Positions 51,401 to 63,535 of a stretch of 64,000 nt of DNA are shown here, piece by piece (position 1 is the stretch's first letter; each line of letters starts with the position of its first letter). The notes under the pieces were generated by a model. That model was not told the origin of the DNA. It saw only the letters and a list, made by a program, of their open reading frames with translations, and made no database searches. The position numbers and the translations under genes were made by a program. Origin of the DNA: Adenanthera pavonina (lineage: Eukaryota > Streptophyta > Magnoliopsida > Fabales > Fabaceae). The DNA is taken from positions 8,351,501 through 8,415,500 of the forward strand of contig JAIVEN010000015.1 in the NCBI GenBank assembly GCA_026686845.1. The letters are read 5' to 3'.

Positions 51401-54400
51401 ATTAATTTGGAAAAAGTTTATGATAGTGTACCAAAAGATGTATTGTGGAAAGTAATAGAGAACTGGTAAGACCATGTGGAGATGTGCAATATTTTGGTGA
51501 TATGACTGTGGTTGGAGGGCTATAACCTCTGAGGAGAAAGTATATCTATTTAGAAAAGGAAGAAATTTACCTTGATTATCTTTTTGCAACGGTATTTTCT
51601 ACTCGGCATCTTTGTGGTGTTTTGCTAGTGGTATATTTAGAGTGTATTATCTGACAGTTCAAACAATGTAAGATGAGATTAGAGAGCTTTACGCAGTTAA
51701 TTTGATTCTTTTTTGGAATGTTCCTGTAGGAGAGAATACCTATCTTAGTACTTCTCTTTGTTGCATTTTAGTAAAGTTTTACTTGTCAAATGCCTGTTTT
51801 GAAAAATAATTGATTTGCACTACAGGTTACAATTTTTTCCCTATACTAGCAAACTGTTGGAGTTGTTTCCAGCACACTTGGTGGATAACTATTTCGTTCA
51901 TGCTGCAGCTTTTCAATTGCTGATGATTCACATTGTTCTGGAAGAACCATTGTCAGAAATGGTAGAAAGCCTGAAGATTTGGGCCTGCCCAATGATAAAA
52001 AATCTTCAGAAAGCACCAGAAGAGGTTCCGCTGGTATTATTGATTCTATGACGCTTCTGAAGTCATATCAAAACATGCATGCCCCATACACTCAGGTTCC
52101 TTTAACATATAGTCACCACTTAATATTGTCGCTATAATGCATTATTTCACCATGTTTGTATAATAAAATTTGCTTTGGATTTTGTTTGCTATCATGCAGG
52201 AAGCACCACTTATGACAGAAGACATGCATGAGGAGCGACTTCAGGCTGTTGAAGCCTTTGGTGATTCATTTGTAAGCTTAAACTCTCATGCACTGCGTGA
52301 GCTAATCATTGACTTAAAAAATCTTGGAATGCACTGACTTACCATACTTAATACATGGGTGAATGACTGGAAATAAGATAAAGACCTGTGTAATATAGAT
52401 CAAGAATCAACATATATCCAGCAATGTATATGGGGCTAAACTAAATGTTAGGATTTGACTGCCGTTGCATTGGTAATGCACTGCTGTTCGTCTCTAACTT
52501 TCAACTTGAGCAAGTTTGTTGACTCAGGCATTTTGTTGTTTGAGAAAAGTTGTGAATAATCAGTGAGAGTGACATGGTACCCTATCCTGGCCAGCTGAAA
52601 CAATAAGTTCACTGGCATCAGTGATCTGCCTGACATTACTAGGTCATTGTTGTTATAAATTTGTCACTCATATGCTTGGTGAAGGATTTTCATTATTTCC
52701 TTAAACCCTACTGCTGATTCTGATATATGTGGTTGATCCACGAACTGTGTTGTTGTCATATGCCTGCATGTACATCTGATTTCTTTATTTACCATTCTTA
52801 TTGATAGATGGAAGTGTTTATTAATTATGAATTATTTATTGTTGTTGCTCATTTAGTAGCTCTAACTCAAGGCGGAAAGTAAAAATACGATAGCCATTGC
52901 TGTGGTTTACATTCGCCCCGTGACATAAGATGCATGTGTTTTTCTTTTGTTTGTTCTCTGAAAATTTAAATCTCTCAACGACCTGTGTGGGAAGTGCATT
53001 GGAAAATCAAATCAAAGAGGATAAGCTTCAGAAAGTTCAAATATAAAACATGCGAACTAAAAGCCCTTTTACTTTTGTAATTTCTGTCAGGTTCCATTTT
53101 TTTTTTTGGGCCACAAGTATCAGGTTCAATTTATTTCCTAATATTTTTTTCGAAAAAAGCTGGCTTATGCTATAGATGGCAGCATGATCTGCACTTGTTG
53201 ACAACATTAAGATTCACAACAAAGATGCGTGAAGTTATGTTTGAATGATAGGAACATTATCTTGACTAAAAACCAAGTTATTAAATGTGGGACTCCCTTT
53301 TACTTTGAACTTTATCAAGGTCAAAATTTGTTTTGAATTTGGTTAATTCATGCAATGCTTTGTTTGCAATTTGACATGGTGTAGGAGTCATAAATATGCC
53401 ATTTTCCATGCATGTATTGCTATTACTTACAGAATCGTCGCATATTATTCTTCTGCAGAATTTTTCTGCACAACTGGAGAAAGAGATTTTAACTTCAGGT
53501 AATAGTAGTAATTATTAGACGTCTAAAGTAATGCTCGTCAGTGGTAGAGCTATATGACTTATGATGATATCTGTTGTCATGTAACCAAAATGGGGTGGCT
53601 GCTCGTATTTGTTATCTCCGATTTATTTTGTCTTTTTGTTTGTCGAATTTCAGAAATTATGAATTACAGTGAGAAATAACTTTTTTCGTCTGCCCCTAAT
53701 AAAATATTTCATGTTCCTGTGAATAAGGTTAGCCTAATAACTCCAATCTCTAAAAATCATTAGAAGGATGAAAATTTTTTAACTATCTAATAGAAAAGTA
53801 GAAATAATATCAAGATGAATTGATGTATATCATCCTTTCACTCTGTCCCATCTAAAATTCCTTATATTCTTGTCCTCTTTCTTTCCAGGGTATTGTCGAA
53901 ATTCTTATACATTAAAGAATTAATGAATTCATCTAATTGAATCCCTAAGTCTTTCTGAGTTCTTTGCAACAATTCCATGATGTAGAAATCCAAACTTAGA
54001 AATGCAACACAAATAAATGAATTTAAAGTGGTAAGGAATTTTCTTTTTATCTTTTACCAAGAACATACAAGAGGAAATCCCTTTGCTGATGGTATAGTAT
54101 TAGTTAAAGAGTCAAGAGAAGAGGTTAACTTAAATGAGCTTGAGCTATGGTGACGGAAATTGGAGTCAGAGTTTCCAACTAAGTGGGAACAAGATGGAAT
54201 ATATGTATTGTGAATTTAACAAGAGACAAGTTAAAAATGACTTGGAGGTAAAAAAAGTAGGACATACCATATCATAAGTATCAAAGTTTAAGTATCTAGG
54301 ATCAATACTACAAAGTGACGAGGAAATTGATGGAGATGTTATGTATAGGATACAAGTTTGGTGGTTAAAATGTAAAAAAGTCTCAGGAGTCATTTGTGAT

Positions 54401-57400
54401 CATAAAGTACCCACCAAGCTTAAAGGAAAGTTTCACCAAATGGCTATAAGACCAACGATATTATATGGTAGTGAATGTTGGACTTTGAAAGGTCAACAAT
54501 AGTAGAGGATTGGAGTAGCAGAGATGAGAATGTTAATATGGATTTGTGGACATGCAAGAAAAGAAAAGATTCAAAATGATTGTATACAAGAATAAGCTGG
54601 TGTAGCACCTATAAAAGAGAAATGTTATAAGTCTCACATGGGGGAATCTCACCTAAAAAGTGAGGCTTATAAGTCTAAAGGATTCTCTCACCTAATAGAT
54701 TAGCCTTTTGAGATAATCTCTCTTTTTGTACTTTCGATCATAACATTGGTGCTTTCATTGAAAGGCTAACACCACAAAGATGGCTACTCATGGAGGGTTT
54801 TGATTGATAGAGGAGAGTCGAGTGAAGTGTCACCGAGTGAATTGTTGTGGTGTGTAGCTACCAGGGAAGTCGGCTCTCGAATGGGATGCATTGTCATAAG
54901 TCTCACATTGGGGAGTCTCATTTGAAAAGTCGCCTCTTGATCGGGATCCTACAAATATATAAGGTCGATTGTAGTAGTAGAAAATATTCTGAAGTATTCC
55001 AAGAGTCGAACCCAAGGGAGGTCGTGATTCACTCAATTAAATAATTTCAGTCAATACGAATGATTTGTGAAATGCTGAGCAAAGATTAAAATAAGAGAAA
55101 AACAATAATAAAGCAATTATTTGAGTTTAATTCAATCACTGAGAGCGTTAGGGAATTGAGTTTCATCTTCCAGGGACAAACTAAAGTTACTCTAAAATTG
55201 ACTCTTTCTATAATTATAGTGACAGTTATTTCTAAATTATCGTAATTGTCTTCCAGTCAATTAGTCTGTATTTAAGTAGGTTTTAATTCACTCTCGTGCA
55301 ACAAAAATCACTAATTAAACCTTGAAGTTATAACTGAAGTCACCATAAACACCTAATTCTATTTCTAGAATTGTTGTTTATGTCCATCTTTCTAAGTTTA
55401 GGTTTGCTCTTCACCTTTCAGTCTATCAAGCTTACCCACAGAATAAATTTCATGGTGGCAAATCATAAAATCCTTAATAAAGTACAAAAGAGAAAGATAT
55501 AACTAAACATAAATATATTGAAAGAATTCAATAAAAAACAAGAGTTATAATTCAGAGTAAACTCTAATCAACCCCAGTTACACTACATCCCTATCCCTAA
55601 CTGGGAAAATTAGTTACGCATAAATATTGTTCTCAAAATCAAAATAAGAATAAATTCCCAAATCATAAAAATAAAAAAGAAGAAGTAGTAGATGAAGAGA
55701 ATGATTCAACCTCACTACGCCTTGGATTCTCTCAGATTTGCCTTCCGAATGCTCCCTCTAAGCTCTAGAGAATTTGGAATAGTTCTCCTAGGGCTCAGAA
55801 AAGTGATTCTCTCCCTTTTCGTTCTAAAAAAAACTCCTCTTTATCTGCTTCGTATGATCCTTGTGGAAAATATTCAACTAGCAAATTAAATGACTTCACT
55901 CGGCGCCATATCAATTTCCTTTTTCTTCAGCTGGCGCCGAGTGGAATACATATTTCTTGGGCTCTGCTTATCACTCAGTGCCGGGTGACATGCATATTTG
56001 GTTGACCCGGCACTGAGTCAATCCGTGAAATTCAAATGTGCACACCTCCTCACCTAGCCATGGGTGAGGAAGCTGATTGGGGACCGGATGAGCTTCTCTT
56101 GTGCCTTCTTTTCTTTCTCTTTCACTCTAAAATCCTAACATGTCCTCAAAATTTTCCTAAGATGCAAATATATATTAAATTATATAAAATAATGCAAAAA
56201 TTATATCAAAACTCAACATTTTCTAGGGAAAACAACATCAAATGTGGGTAATTTATTAATATAAAATAGACACATCACCTCTCGAACAGGGTGCATTGTT
56301 ATAAGTCTAAAGGGTTCTCCCACCTAATGAATTATTCTTTTGGGATGAGCTTTTTCTTTGAATTTATGTTCATGACAAGAAAATGATTGAAAATCGTTTA
56401 AGATGGTATGGACACATGCAAAGAAGGTTGTTAGAGATGCTAGTAAGAAGAGTGGATTAGATGGCTTTTAGCCGTAGAAAAAGGGGTAGAGAGAGATCAA
56501 GAAGTACATTTCGGGAAGTTATTAGAAGGGATCTGATAGTGAATGACCTATCTAAAGATATGATTTTTTATAGAGCACATTGGTGTCGTATAATTCATAT
56601 AGCCAACCCCACTTAATGGGATTGGGCATATATTTTTGTTGTTGTACTATTTCATGAATTATAGATATGACATTCTTTAGATGTAGTTAATGGAAGCCGC
56701 TATGGTGCAATAGCATTGCAATTTTGGGGCTTCCCACTATTAACTATGACTGTGGCGGGCATCTCCTATGGTGTTTTTGGGGCTTGCCACCATATTTCAT
56801 TGATGACACTATCTTTAATATAAGTTATATTTTATGTTAGTGTAAACACACACACACGCATCAGTCCTCTTGATAAAATTTCATGTCTCTTCCCCTGCCT
56901 GCATTTAGAGGTTTTATCATCAAAAGTGATCGTCAAAATTGGATTTTGCTTTATTTCCTTCTTCCTTTTCTGATTATTGAGTGGGTAGATCTTTTTGTCT
57001 CCTTTTGCAAAAAAATTGCTTCATGGTTAATAATGAATACCAAGATTCTGTAATACTTATAAGACATGACTGACCCATAATTGGTTTTGAGATATTAGAC
57101 ATGTCAGCATTTAAAGCAGCAAATCCAGATGCTGTTTTTGAAGACTTTATTCGGTGGCATTCACCTGGAGATTGGGAAGAGGATGACCTTGAGGACAGTG
57201 TATCATTAAGTGGCGTTGGAATTGAGAAGTCCAAAGATAATTGGCCTCCAAGAGGGCGACTTTCAAAGAGAATGTCTGAGCAAGGGAACCTGTGGAGAAA
57301 GATTTGGGGTAGTGCATCTCCTCTTCCCGCTTTTGAACAGAAGCCTCTTCTTGATCCAAATAGAGAAGGGGAAAAAGTAAGTATTTTCCATGGAATGGAT

Positions 57401-60069
57401 ATTTTGCGCCGTTTATTTTGCTATAGCAGAGCAGTTTTCTTTTTCTTTTTCTTTTTCTTTTGGTAATGAAAGAAGAAATTAAAGGGTATAAAAATTATAT
57501 TCTGAAGCAGATTTTTATGGTCTTACGGGGAATTTATTCCATGCTGTTCCTTTTTCTATATGCTTCACTGTTTTCGTTGTGATACTATAGTAGCTTTAAC
57601 CTGTGATTTAACGGGGTTTAAAAAAGAGCGCTAATGTATTTTTTTTTTTAAACTTTGTAGCATACATGATTTCTGGATCTTCTTTGGATTTATTTGATAG
57701 CTCAACTATTAAACCGTGTAGCCTAAATCTTCATTTTTCCCTTTTAAATGGAGCCAAGGGGAGGATCTTAACAATCTTAGGAGCTCATATGATCTATATT
57801 TTATATGGGGTGCAGCAGAAATTTGAACCAACTTCTTGTGGTTGATATGATTTTGACCAATGTTTGCTAACTTTTTTAACTTCCTGAGTTATTGGCTCTC
57901 ACAAAAACAATCCACTTTAAGGACTGCTGGGCTTAAGCAGATGAATATAATTGAGAGCCCACTATGACATGTAACCCTGTCACCCAACTAAGGTTTGGTT
58001 TTATGGCAGGGTTAATGATGTCAAATAATATATATTACTGAAAGGCATTCACACAAACGGGTAAAATTAGATTGAAAGTTTTATGAAGTTAATCTTATTA
58101 TCTTCTGTACTTAGAGTAATGGAATCCCGTTGGTTGTGTGAATGATGTTTTCGTAAAAGACACATTTTGATCATTATGATAACATTATTACTGAAAACGA
58201 TGGCCTATAGATACAACTGAGTTAGAAATGTAGCTCATGGTATGTAACACTTAACGGCAAACATTCACTTCAATGATTAATGGGTGAAATTCAGAAGACT
58301 AATTACTGTTGCTTAGTTACTGACTTAAGACAACCAGTCTGAAGTCACCAGCATTGCAAGCAGTGTCTGGGAATTGAATTCTCATGTTTACTTCAACATC
58401 AAGAATGAGAAAGTCGTACCAATTGTTGCCAACTGAGTATACTGATCTCCAACAAATACATGACTCCTCTCCTGATTTTTCTTAATGCAAGAACTTTAAA
58501 AATCAATCTTGCTATTGCATTTTGAAGATTTTCAGAGCATTGACTGCTCTGACTTCTCATCTTATTCATTAGAGATGAAAAGGCAGCCCATATAATGGAT
58601 ATTGCTAGGAGCAATCCTGCTAGTCAATCATAATATACAAAAGGAAATAAATCAAGGCAAAACTTAGATAACAAAGGATATAAGAGGTTGACAAAGCAAG
58701 CAATAAGAACTAATAAAGACTCCTAAAAGACCCAGAAGCAGCAATGATGGTATTAATTCCAATATGAAATCAAGGGATTAATACATCAATTTCCACACAT
58801 TTACTTTTGGGAGTTAGATGGTGCATCACTTTAGGTTAAATTCAGTAACTTCTATTTATTACATAACTGTGTAAGGATCATCTAGTTGGTGTTTGAGATA
58901 TGTTCTTCCAATGGCCATGCATCTCTTGTTTTCAATGTGAGTAAAGAGAAGACAGTATTTGTACGAGTATTGGGTTGCTTGAGAATTAAGATATGTGCGC
59001 CCTTTCTCCTCTGTATCTCGTTTTCTCTAATTTATTTAGCATCCTGAAATTTCTAGGTCCTTCATTACCTGGAAACTGTACGGCCACATCAATTGCTTGA
59101 GCAAATGGTTTGTACTGCTTTCAGAGCAGCAGCTGACACACTAAACCAGACCAGTTATGGAGAACTGAAACAGATGGTGACAAAAATGGACCAGCTTTAC
59201 CTTACCCTGGCATCTGGATTGAAGCCGTTGCAAGGTATCTATTCACTAGTTTCAACTCTTGTGTGGAAAACAATAAAATATTTAACTCCTAGTTCCATTT
59301 TATTGCAGCGAATCGTCTGTCTGCAGATAGTGAGACCATTAAAGACCTAAGACGACTTTGTATTGTTTTTGAACATGTGGAGAAATTATTGTCTGTTGCT
59401 GCTTCTCTTCACCGTAAACTTCTCCGGGCACCACGCCTCTCTAGAGAAATTTTTGGTGATTTCTACAACTTCTATATTCCGAGAATGGGGACTGGCTTAA
59501 CAGAAGACATTGTTAATAAGGTGAAATGCCTCTGTGCCAATGGCTTGTTTAGGTTGTAGAAAAACTCAATTCTATAGTAGAAACAGTGTGAAGAGAATTT
59601 TTTCTGATGCAATCAATAATACACGGGTTAGTTGGAGTTGAATGTTTATATGTTATGTTTTTAACGAAGTACTTCATTGCAAACATGTAAAATACTTGAT
59701 ACAAGTCTTTCCAAAACTAATTCTTCCGGAGCATGAACTGACATGTAATTCTTTTTGTAATTTGCTTATTAGGAATATGACCAGAAACTGGAAGTCAGGA
59801 ATCATGAGAGAGCAGTCGTGTCCAATATGTTTAGTCCTCCCACGGCCAATCAATCTTGGAGAAAAGTTTTGAGCATGGGCAATCTTCTCAACGGCCATGA
59901 ACCAATCCAGAGGGAGATTATATTTACTCTGTACGATGAGGTGAATGGCAGTCACTATGCAGCTCGTGATCCAGGTGCTTCTCAAAATGATTTGAAAAGT
60001 TATAGGATGTATATATGTGGAACCTCAAATGACCTCCGGGTTGGTCTTTCTGTTGTCTCATGTGATTGA
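42414..60069 (+). CDS. RAB3GAP1: Rab3 GTPase-activating protein catalytic subunit
   Basis: Twenty-two exons, all GT-AG and in phase, give 954 residues: 42414-42476, 42684-42727, 42829-42892, 43937-44051, 44151-44218, 44300-44397, 44685-44856, 45378-45600, 45826-45952, 46523-46632, 46758-46850, 47907-48035, 48202-48335, 48787-48873, 48978-49051, 51909-52095, 52200-52271, 53459-53498, 57099-57376, 59057-59234, 59309-59520 and 59773-60069. Family knowledge: with a regulatory subunit it acts on Rab GTPases in membrane traffic and autophagy. Seen: N-terminal EHFDDFTLASSWERFISEIE; the conserved catalytic-region block from MHAPYTQEAPLMTEDMHEER (about 587) through MSAFKAANPDAVFEDFIRWH (about 635); plant-type C-terminus with ANQSWRKVLSMGNLLNGHEP and MYICGTSNDLR. 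No signal peptide or membrane span. Exon 16 must start at 51909; the longer frame from 51815 is the wrong phase. Introns 15 and 18 hold retroelements, yet the coding frame is unbroken. Confidence 0.95.
43368..43381. repeat. Poly-C tract (14) in intron 3 of the Rab3GAP gene
   Basis: Fourteen consecutive C on the coding strand. Confidence 0.95.
45203..45229. repeat. TG dinucleotide microsatellite, Rab3GAP intron 7
   Basis: About thirteen TG units. Confidence 0.95.
48052..48072. repeat. T10-G11 homopolymer pair, Rab3GAP intron 12
   Basis: A run of 10 T followed directly by 11 G, 17 bases after the exon 12 donor site. Confidence 0.95.
49428..49455. repeat. T12-G16 homopolymer pair, Rab3GAP intron 15
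   Basis: Twelve T followed directly by sixteen G, set within a repeat-like context (ATGGATCTAG before, GGGGGGCC after) that resembles a dispersed element running to about 49600. Confidence 0.95.
49640..51560 (+). mobile_element. RTE-type LINE, 5' part (endonuclease and start of RT)
   Basis: Broken frames read in order: MKVVDAM; SIIVDKDWKKN; RIGDRILSLKL; FNVISAYAF; an open stretch 50078-50365 with AHGGYGFGEV, SILDFSMAYNLTMVNTCF and QIDFFLVRNSDRR (apurinic endonuclease fold); KVKHKKKCFKALHLCNND; then reverse-transcriptase start motifs WLTKLFNEILRFKKM, LVPIYKNKGD, NYQGIKLMN and MVFINLEKVYDSVPKDVLW at about 51390-51440. Many stops and frameshifts. It ends before the RT catalytic FADD box and has no LINE 3' end. 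It lies in intron 15 of the Rab3GAP gene, same strand. Confidence 0.85.
51561..51908. other. Remainder of Rab3GAP intron 15
   Basis: No feature besides the exon 16 acceptor (CATGCTGCAG before 51909). Confidence 0.6.
54623..56377 (+). mobile_element. Small LTR retroelement (TRIM-like) inserted in the LINE
   Basis: Left LTR 54623-54745 (TGTTATAAGTC...CATAACA, 123 bp) is followed by TTGGTGCTTTCATTGAAAGG, a primer-binding-site position. A shortened right LTR at 56297-56377 starts TGTTATAAGTCTAAAGG and ends TTCATGACA. The 5-bp duplication AGAAA flanks it exactly (54618-54622 and 56378-56382). Without the solo LTR inside it, it is only about 410 bp and has no coding frames, which fits a TRIM. A further LTR-like start at about 54893 suggests an internal duplication. 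Confidence 0.8.
54938..56277 (-). mobile_element. Solo LTR (1.34 kb) inside the TRIM-like element
   Basis: Starts TGATCGGGATCCTAC and ends AGACACATCA, flanked by the perfect 5-bp duplication CCTCT at 54933-54937 and 56278-56282. It aligns with the solo LTR at 12865-14316 (shared words include TATAATTATAGTGAC, TTCTTCACCTTT-like and CCTAATTAAACCTTGAA) and lies in the same orientation. No internal domain is present. Confidence 0.85.
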
Positions 60070-63000
60070 TTTATTCATGGACATGGAGTGTTTTAGTTAC
60101 AGTTATGTTTATACGGAATCGTCTCCTTAGTTTTTTTTTTCTTTTTTTCTTTTTTGGGGATATTATTTGGTCCTCCGTTTGATTAGAATCTAATATTACT
60201 CATTTTAGGTAGATTAAACGGTGGAGGAAAGTTCAAATGCGATATAGTCTTTAGAGTTCAACTGAGTTGCCATTTTCAACCCGTCCATACTTTGTGATCT
60301 GCAACAGTGTACGCATCAGTCGTCTGGACTCTAGATTGTCCGGTGCAACATGTTTTGTTTATTATTAAATGTTTATTATTAGAATTTTAAAGAAGAATAT
60401 AACAAGTGGAGTTTTAAGAATATGCTGATCAACATTTTAAAAGTAACATTCAAAATTTGGTCTGATGTGTATATATATAAGAAAAAGCGTCAATCTCATC
60501 CAAAATCCCAAGGGGAAAAATATAGAGACAAAGTTTGTAGGTTGGGACTTGGGAAGTGAAAACTAATTTCCAAAACGCAAAAGATATTGGAAAGGACAAA
60601 AGGTTGCAGGTTTGTGTGTGAAAGGGGTCATTATCTGAGAAACGAGAATAACGTAATGGGAAGACAGCAACGTGGTTTTCTTCTGTCGTGGCACGGACTG
60701 GGATAAACTGATAAACGATTGTCCTGTAAAATAATACCTATTATAAAATAAATTGATTGTAAATTTAAAAATGACTGCGACAAGCAAATATAAAACTATA
60801 TCTAAGGCTATTTCATTTTATATATTTTATAATAAGTTTTTACTTTGATTAGTATTATTCTTCAAAATAAGCCAAAACTGAACACTAATATTATTCTCTT
60901 AACTTGTTAGCAAAAACTCGTTTCAACTTTCTTCACACACGCGCACACTGAGATATAAATTCTCATGGGAACTATAGCTTGGAATGAGTCAGGTTTGTTT
61001 GGATCATCATTGTCACTTAATTAATCTTGTCAAGATCATTCTATAAAAAATACCTGTCCAATAATCAAGGTTGGCTTATCACATACAACTTGATATGTAT
61101 ACTATTGATGTACAAATAAATTACATACCTAATTTCGATACATGAAACCATGATGCGTGTACGTGTGTTTTTTTTAATGATTTTATTTTATATGTATCTT
61201 AATATACGCCTTCTTTCTTTCTTTCTTTGTTTTTTTCCCTTAAAAAAATTCCTTGGCTCCTCGGCCTAGCTATCAAAGGCCTTTCAGTTCTCGTTTCAGC
61301 TCAATTCTTCATTTTCCTCTGCGAAGAAGTTTAATTAAACCGGACTTATATAGGCGTAATGGAGTCAGTTAAATCAGTAATTACTGTTAATTAGCTCAGC
61401 CGAGCTGGGATTTCAAACCTATACGTTCAGATTCCGCCTATGGTTTATCAACATGTCAAAATCTGTCTAAATCGTAACCTAACCCCGAATAATTTTCATT
61501 TGAGCAAAATTTTAATTTTGACGAGTGCTTGATATGAAACATTTTAGTAAATTAACGACTTACATTCTTTTCCCATAAAACAGTGATATAAATCATATGA
61601 TAGTGAATTATTCAAATATTTACATTTTATGATCATTCAAAATTTTATTAAAAAATTTATACATGAGTTTTCTTTCTTATTTATACTGTTTACTAGTTTC
61701 TAAACTAATACCTTACATTTTTATTAATTTGGGGGAAATATTGTCCTTTATTGATGCTTGATTTATTTCAGTCTTAAGTGTGTCATTGTGTCATTGGCTA
61801 TCTCTACTTTTGATTGCTTTCAATCATGAATAATCAGAACTCAGAAGGAATCTTAGCTGGTGGGGACTTCGTACCTATGAAAACTCATACTGCATAGATA
61901 TATATATACACACATATATATAGATATATATTAATTATGTGTATATATGTATAAAGCATTGAGTTTTCGTTGTGGGGGTATTGAGATTGACATCCACATT
62001 ATCTTGTTCACGTTAGTCTGCTAACAACTTGAACCTATTCGATGAAGAATATTAACGAGAGGGGCCGGGATATAGGATCATATTAATAAAATAGCAATTT
62101 CTTCTTAAAAATATAAGTTTATTTTTACCAAATCGTATTTAGTCTTATATTTACTAATACTATTCATCATACAAAAAGAGCCCTTTTAGGAGCGAGTCAA
62201 GTTGGCCTTAATTGATTTAGTCTACTAATAAATTTGTTTTTGACATATTTACATATTTTGAATAATTAATGATTTAGTCTACTAATTATAGTACTTTTTT
62301 TTTATGAACTACTACTAATTATAATACTTTATTTATATATAGTTTACATGGATATCCAACTTGCTACAGTTCGTTTCGCCTCCTTTTCCTGTGTATCGTA
62401 ATTCTCCCCCAAAGAAGCAGACACACATAATCTGATCAATTTCTGAAAAATCCAAAACGCTAAAGAGCTACAATAATATCCTAACGCTTATTGTCCCTAT
62501 AACTCTATATAATATATATTAAGTTATCATTCAATATTTCATTATATTAATTCTATGTATTCTGTATATAGTATAAAATTTATAGACATTAACTAATCAA
62601 CTATATTACTCCTAAATTATGAACCGCATGACTTACATTAAACTCCATGCAAAATATGGACTCACATTCGAGTTGACATTTATCTCTATTTAACAAGTTT
62701 AAGGTTAATTAATAATATCAATAAGTCTAGCTTATTTAATTCTGTACAATAAGTTTCAGAAATTCTTTAGGTAGAGAATTAGTTTATAAAGAGTGGGCCA
62801 AAGTAACGATAAATAAATGTATAAATATTTAAGTAGTTTGAGGCTTGTTCTTAATCTCAATTAACTGGGACCCAATCTAACTTTCTCGAAATTAATTGGT
62901 ACAATAGAAAGAAAAAATAAATAAATATATTACTGTCATAGAAACAAATTTTGCAATTGAAAAAAAGTTTTTAGCTACCTTTCTGTTATAAATATGTGTA

Positions 63001-63262
63001 AACCTAAAAATCTCTCCCCACATGCACGCAATTTCAACTTCCAACTTCATCATTCCCACTTTCCACATTAATTCTGAGCTTTCTTTTTCATCTTCCTCTC
63101 TTGCTTGAATTTTTGGGTAGGTTTGTTGAATAGCCAGTGATACGAGGAATCTCACTGTCTAAGTCCATCGGTAGTTAGGACATCTGCAATATCCATTAAT
63201 ATAATTCGTGAATTTTCTTTTTTAATTCAACAGTATTTTTTTCACCTTTTTTATTTATAATT
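60070..63262. other. Intergenic downstream of the Rab3GAP gene, no gene recognised
   Basis: The first 300 bases are the probable 3'UTR and its flank. The rest is AT-rich with short microsatellites (CTTT near 61210, TA near 61900). No frame over 90 codons has a recognisable motif. Confidence 0.55.
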
Positions 63263-63535
63263 TACTCCCTCTTGTCTCTATTATAGGATGTGTGACCCAT
63301 TTTTACACCTATTAAAAAAGTTGAAAAATATTCTTAAATATATAAAAAATTTCAAACTTGTCCATATTTATTGAGGAAATACTAAAATGATTAAAGCAAA
63401 TAATTTCCTATGAGAGACTAGATTTAAATAAATGATTACACTTGCAGGAGAGAGAGAAGCAACCAATTAAATATAGTAAGGATAAAATTGTCCATTTAGG
63501 TCTCCATACCTTATATTGTGGAAAAAAAAATAGGT
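63263..63535. repeat. Degenerate Stowaway-like MITE
   Basis: Left end TACTCCCTCTTGTCTCTATTATAGG is typical; the right end (CCTTATATTGTGG, then AATAGGTTA) is eroded, so the border is approximate. Written in two parts here only because the terminus is partly lost. Confidence 0.4.

Larger units (their letters stand above)
54020..56647 (+). mobile_element. RTE-type LINE, 3' part (RT core to 3' end), split by an LTR element
   Basis: Segment 54020-54622 covers the RT catalytic region: a FADGIVLVKESREEVN-like box near 54090, KFKYLGSILQSDEEIDGDVM near 54290, KVPTKLKGKFHQMAIRPTIL, and ILYGSECWTL. It breaks at 54622 and resumes at 56383 with MIENRLRWYGHMQRR, ending in the RTE 3' signature CACTTAATGGGATTGGGC and TTGTTGTTGT near 56645. 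Joining across the LTR insert keeps the reading APIKEK/MIENRLRW continuous. It sits in intron 18 of the Rab3GAP gene, same strand. Confidence 0.85.

Noticed and set aside
51815..52051. 78-codon frame running into Rab3GAP exon 16
   Set aside because: Wrong phase. The correct frame (ADDSHCSGRTIVRNGRKPED...RRGSAGIIDSM) is two bases off, starts after the acceptor at 51908 and joins exon 15 in phase.
61390..61442. tRNA-like TAGCTCAG ... GTTCAGATTCCGCC
   Set aside because: Spacing between the A-like and B-like boxes is about 33 bases, too short for a tRNA, and no acceptor stem pairs.
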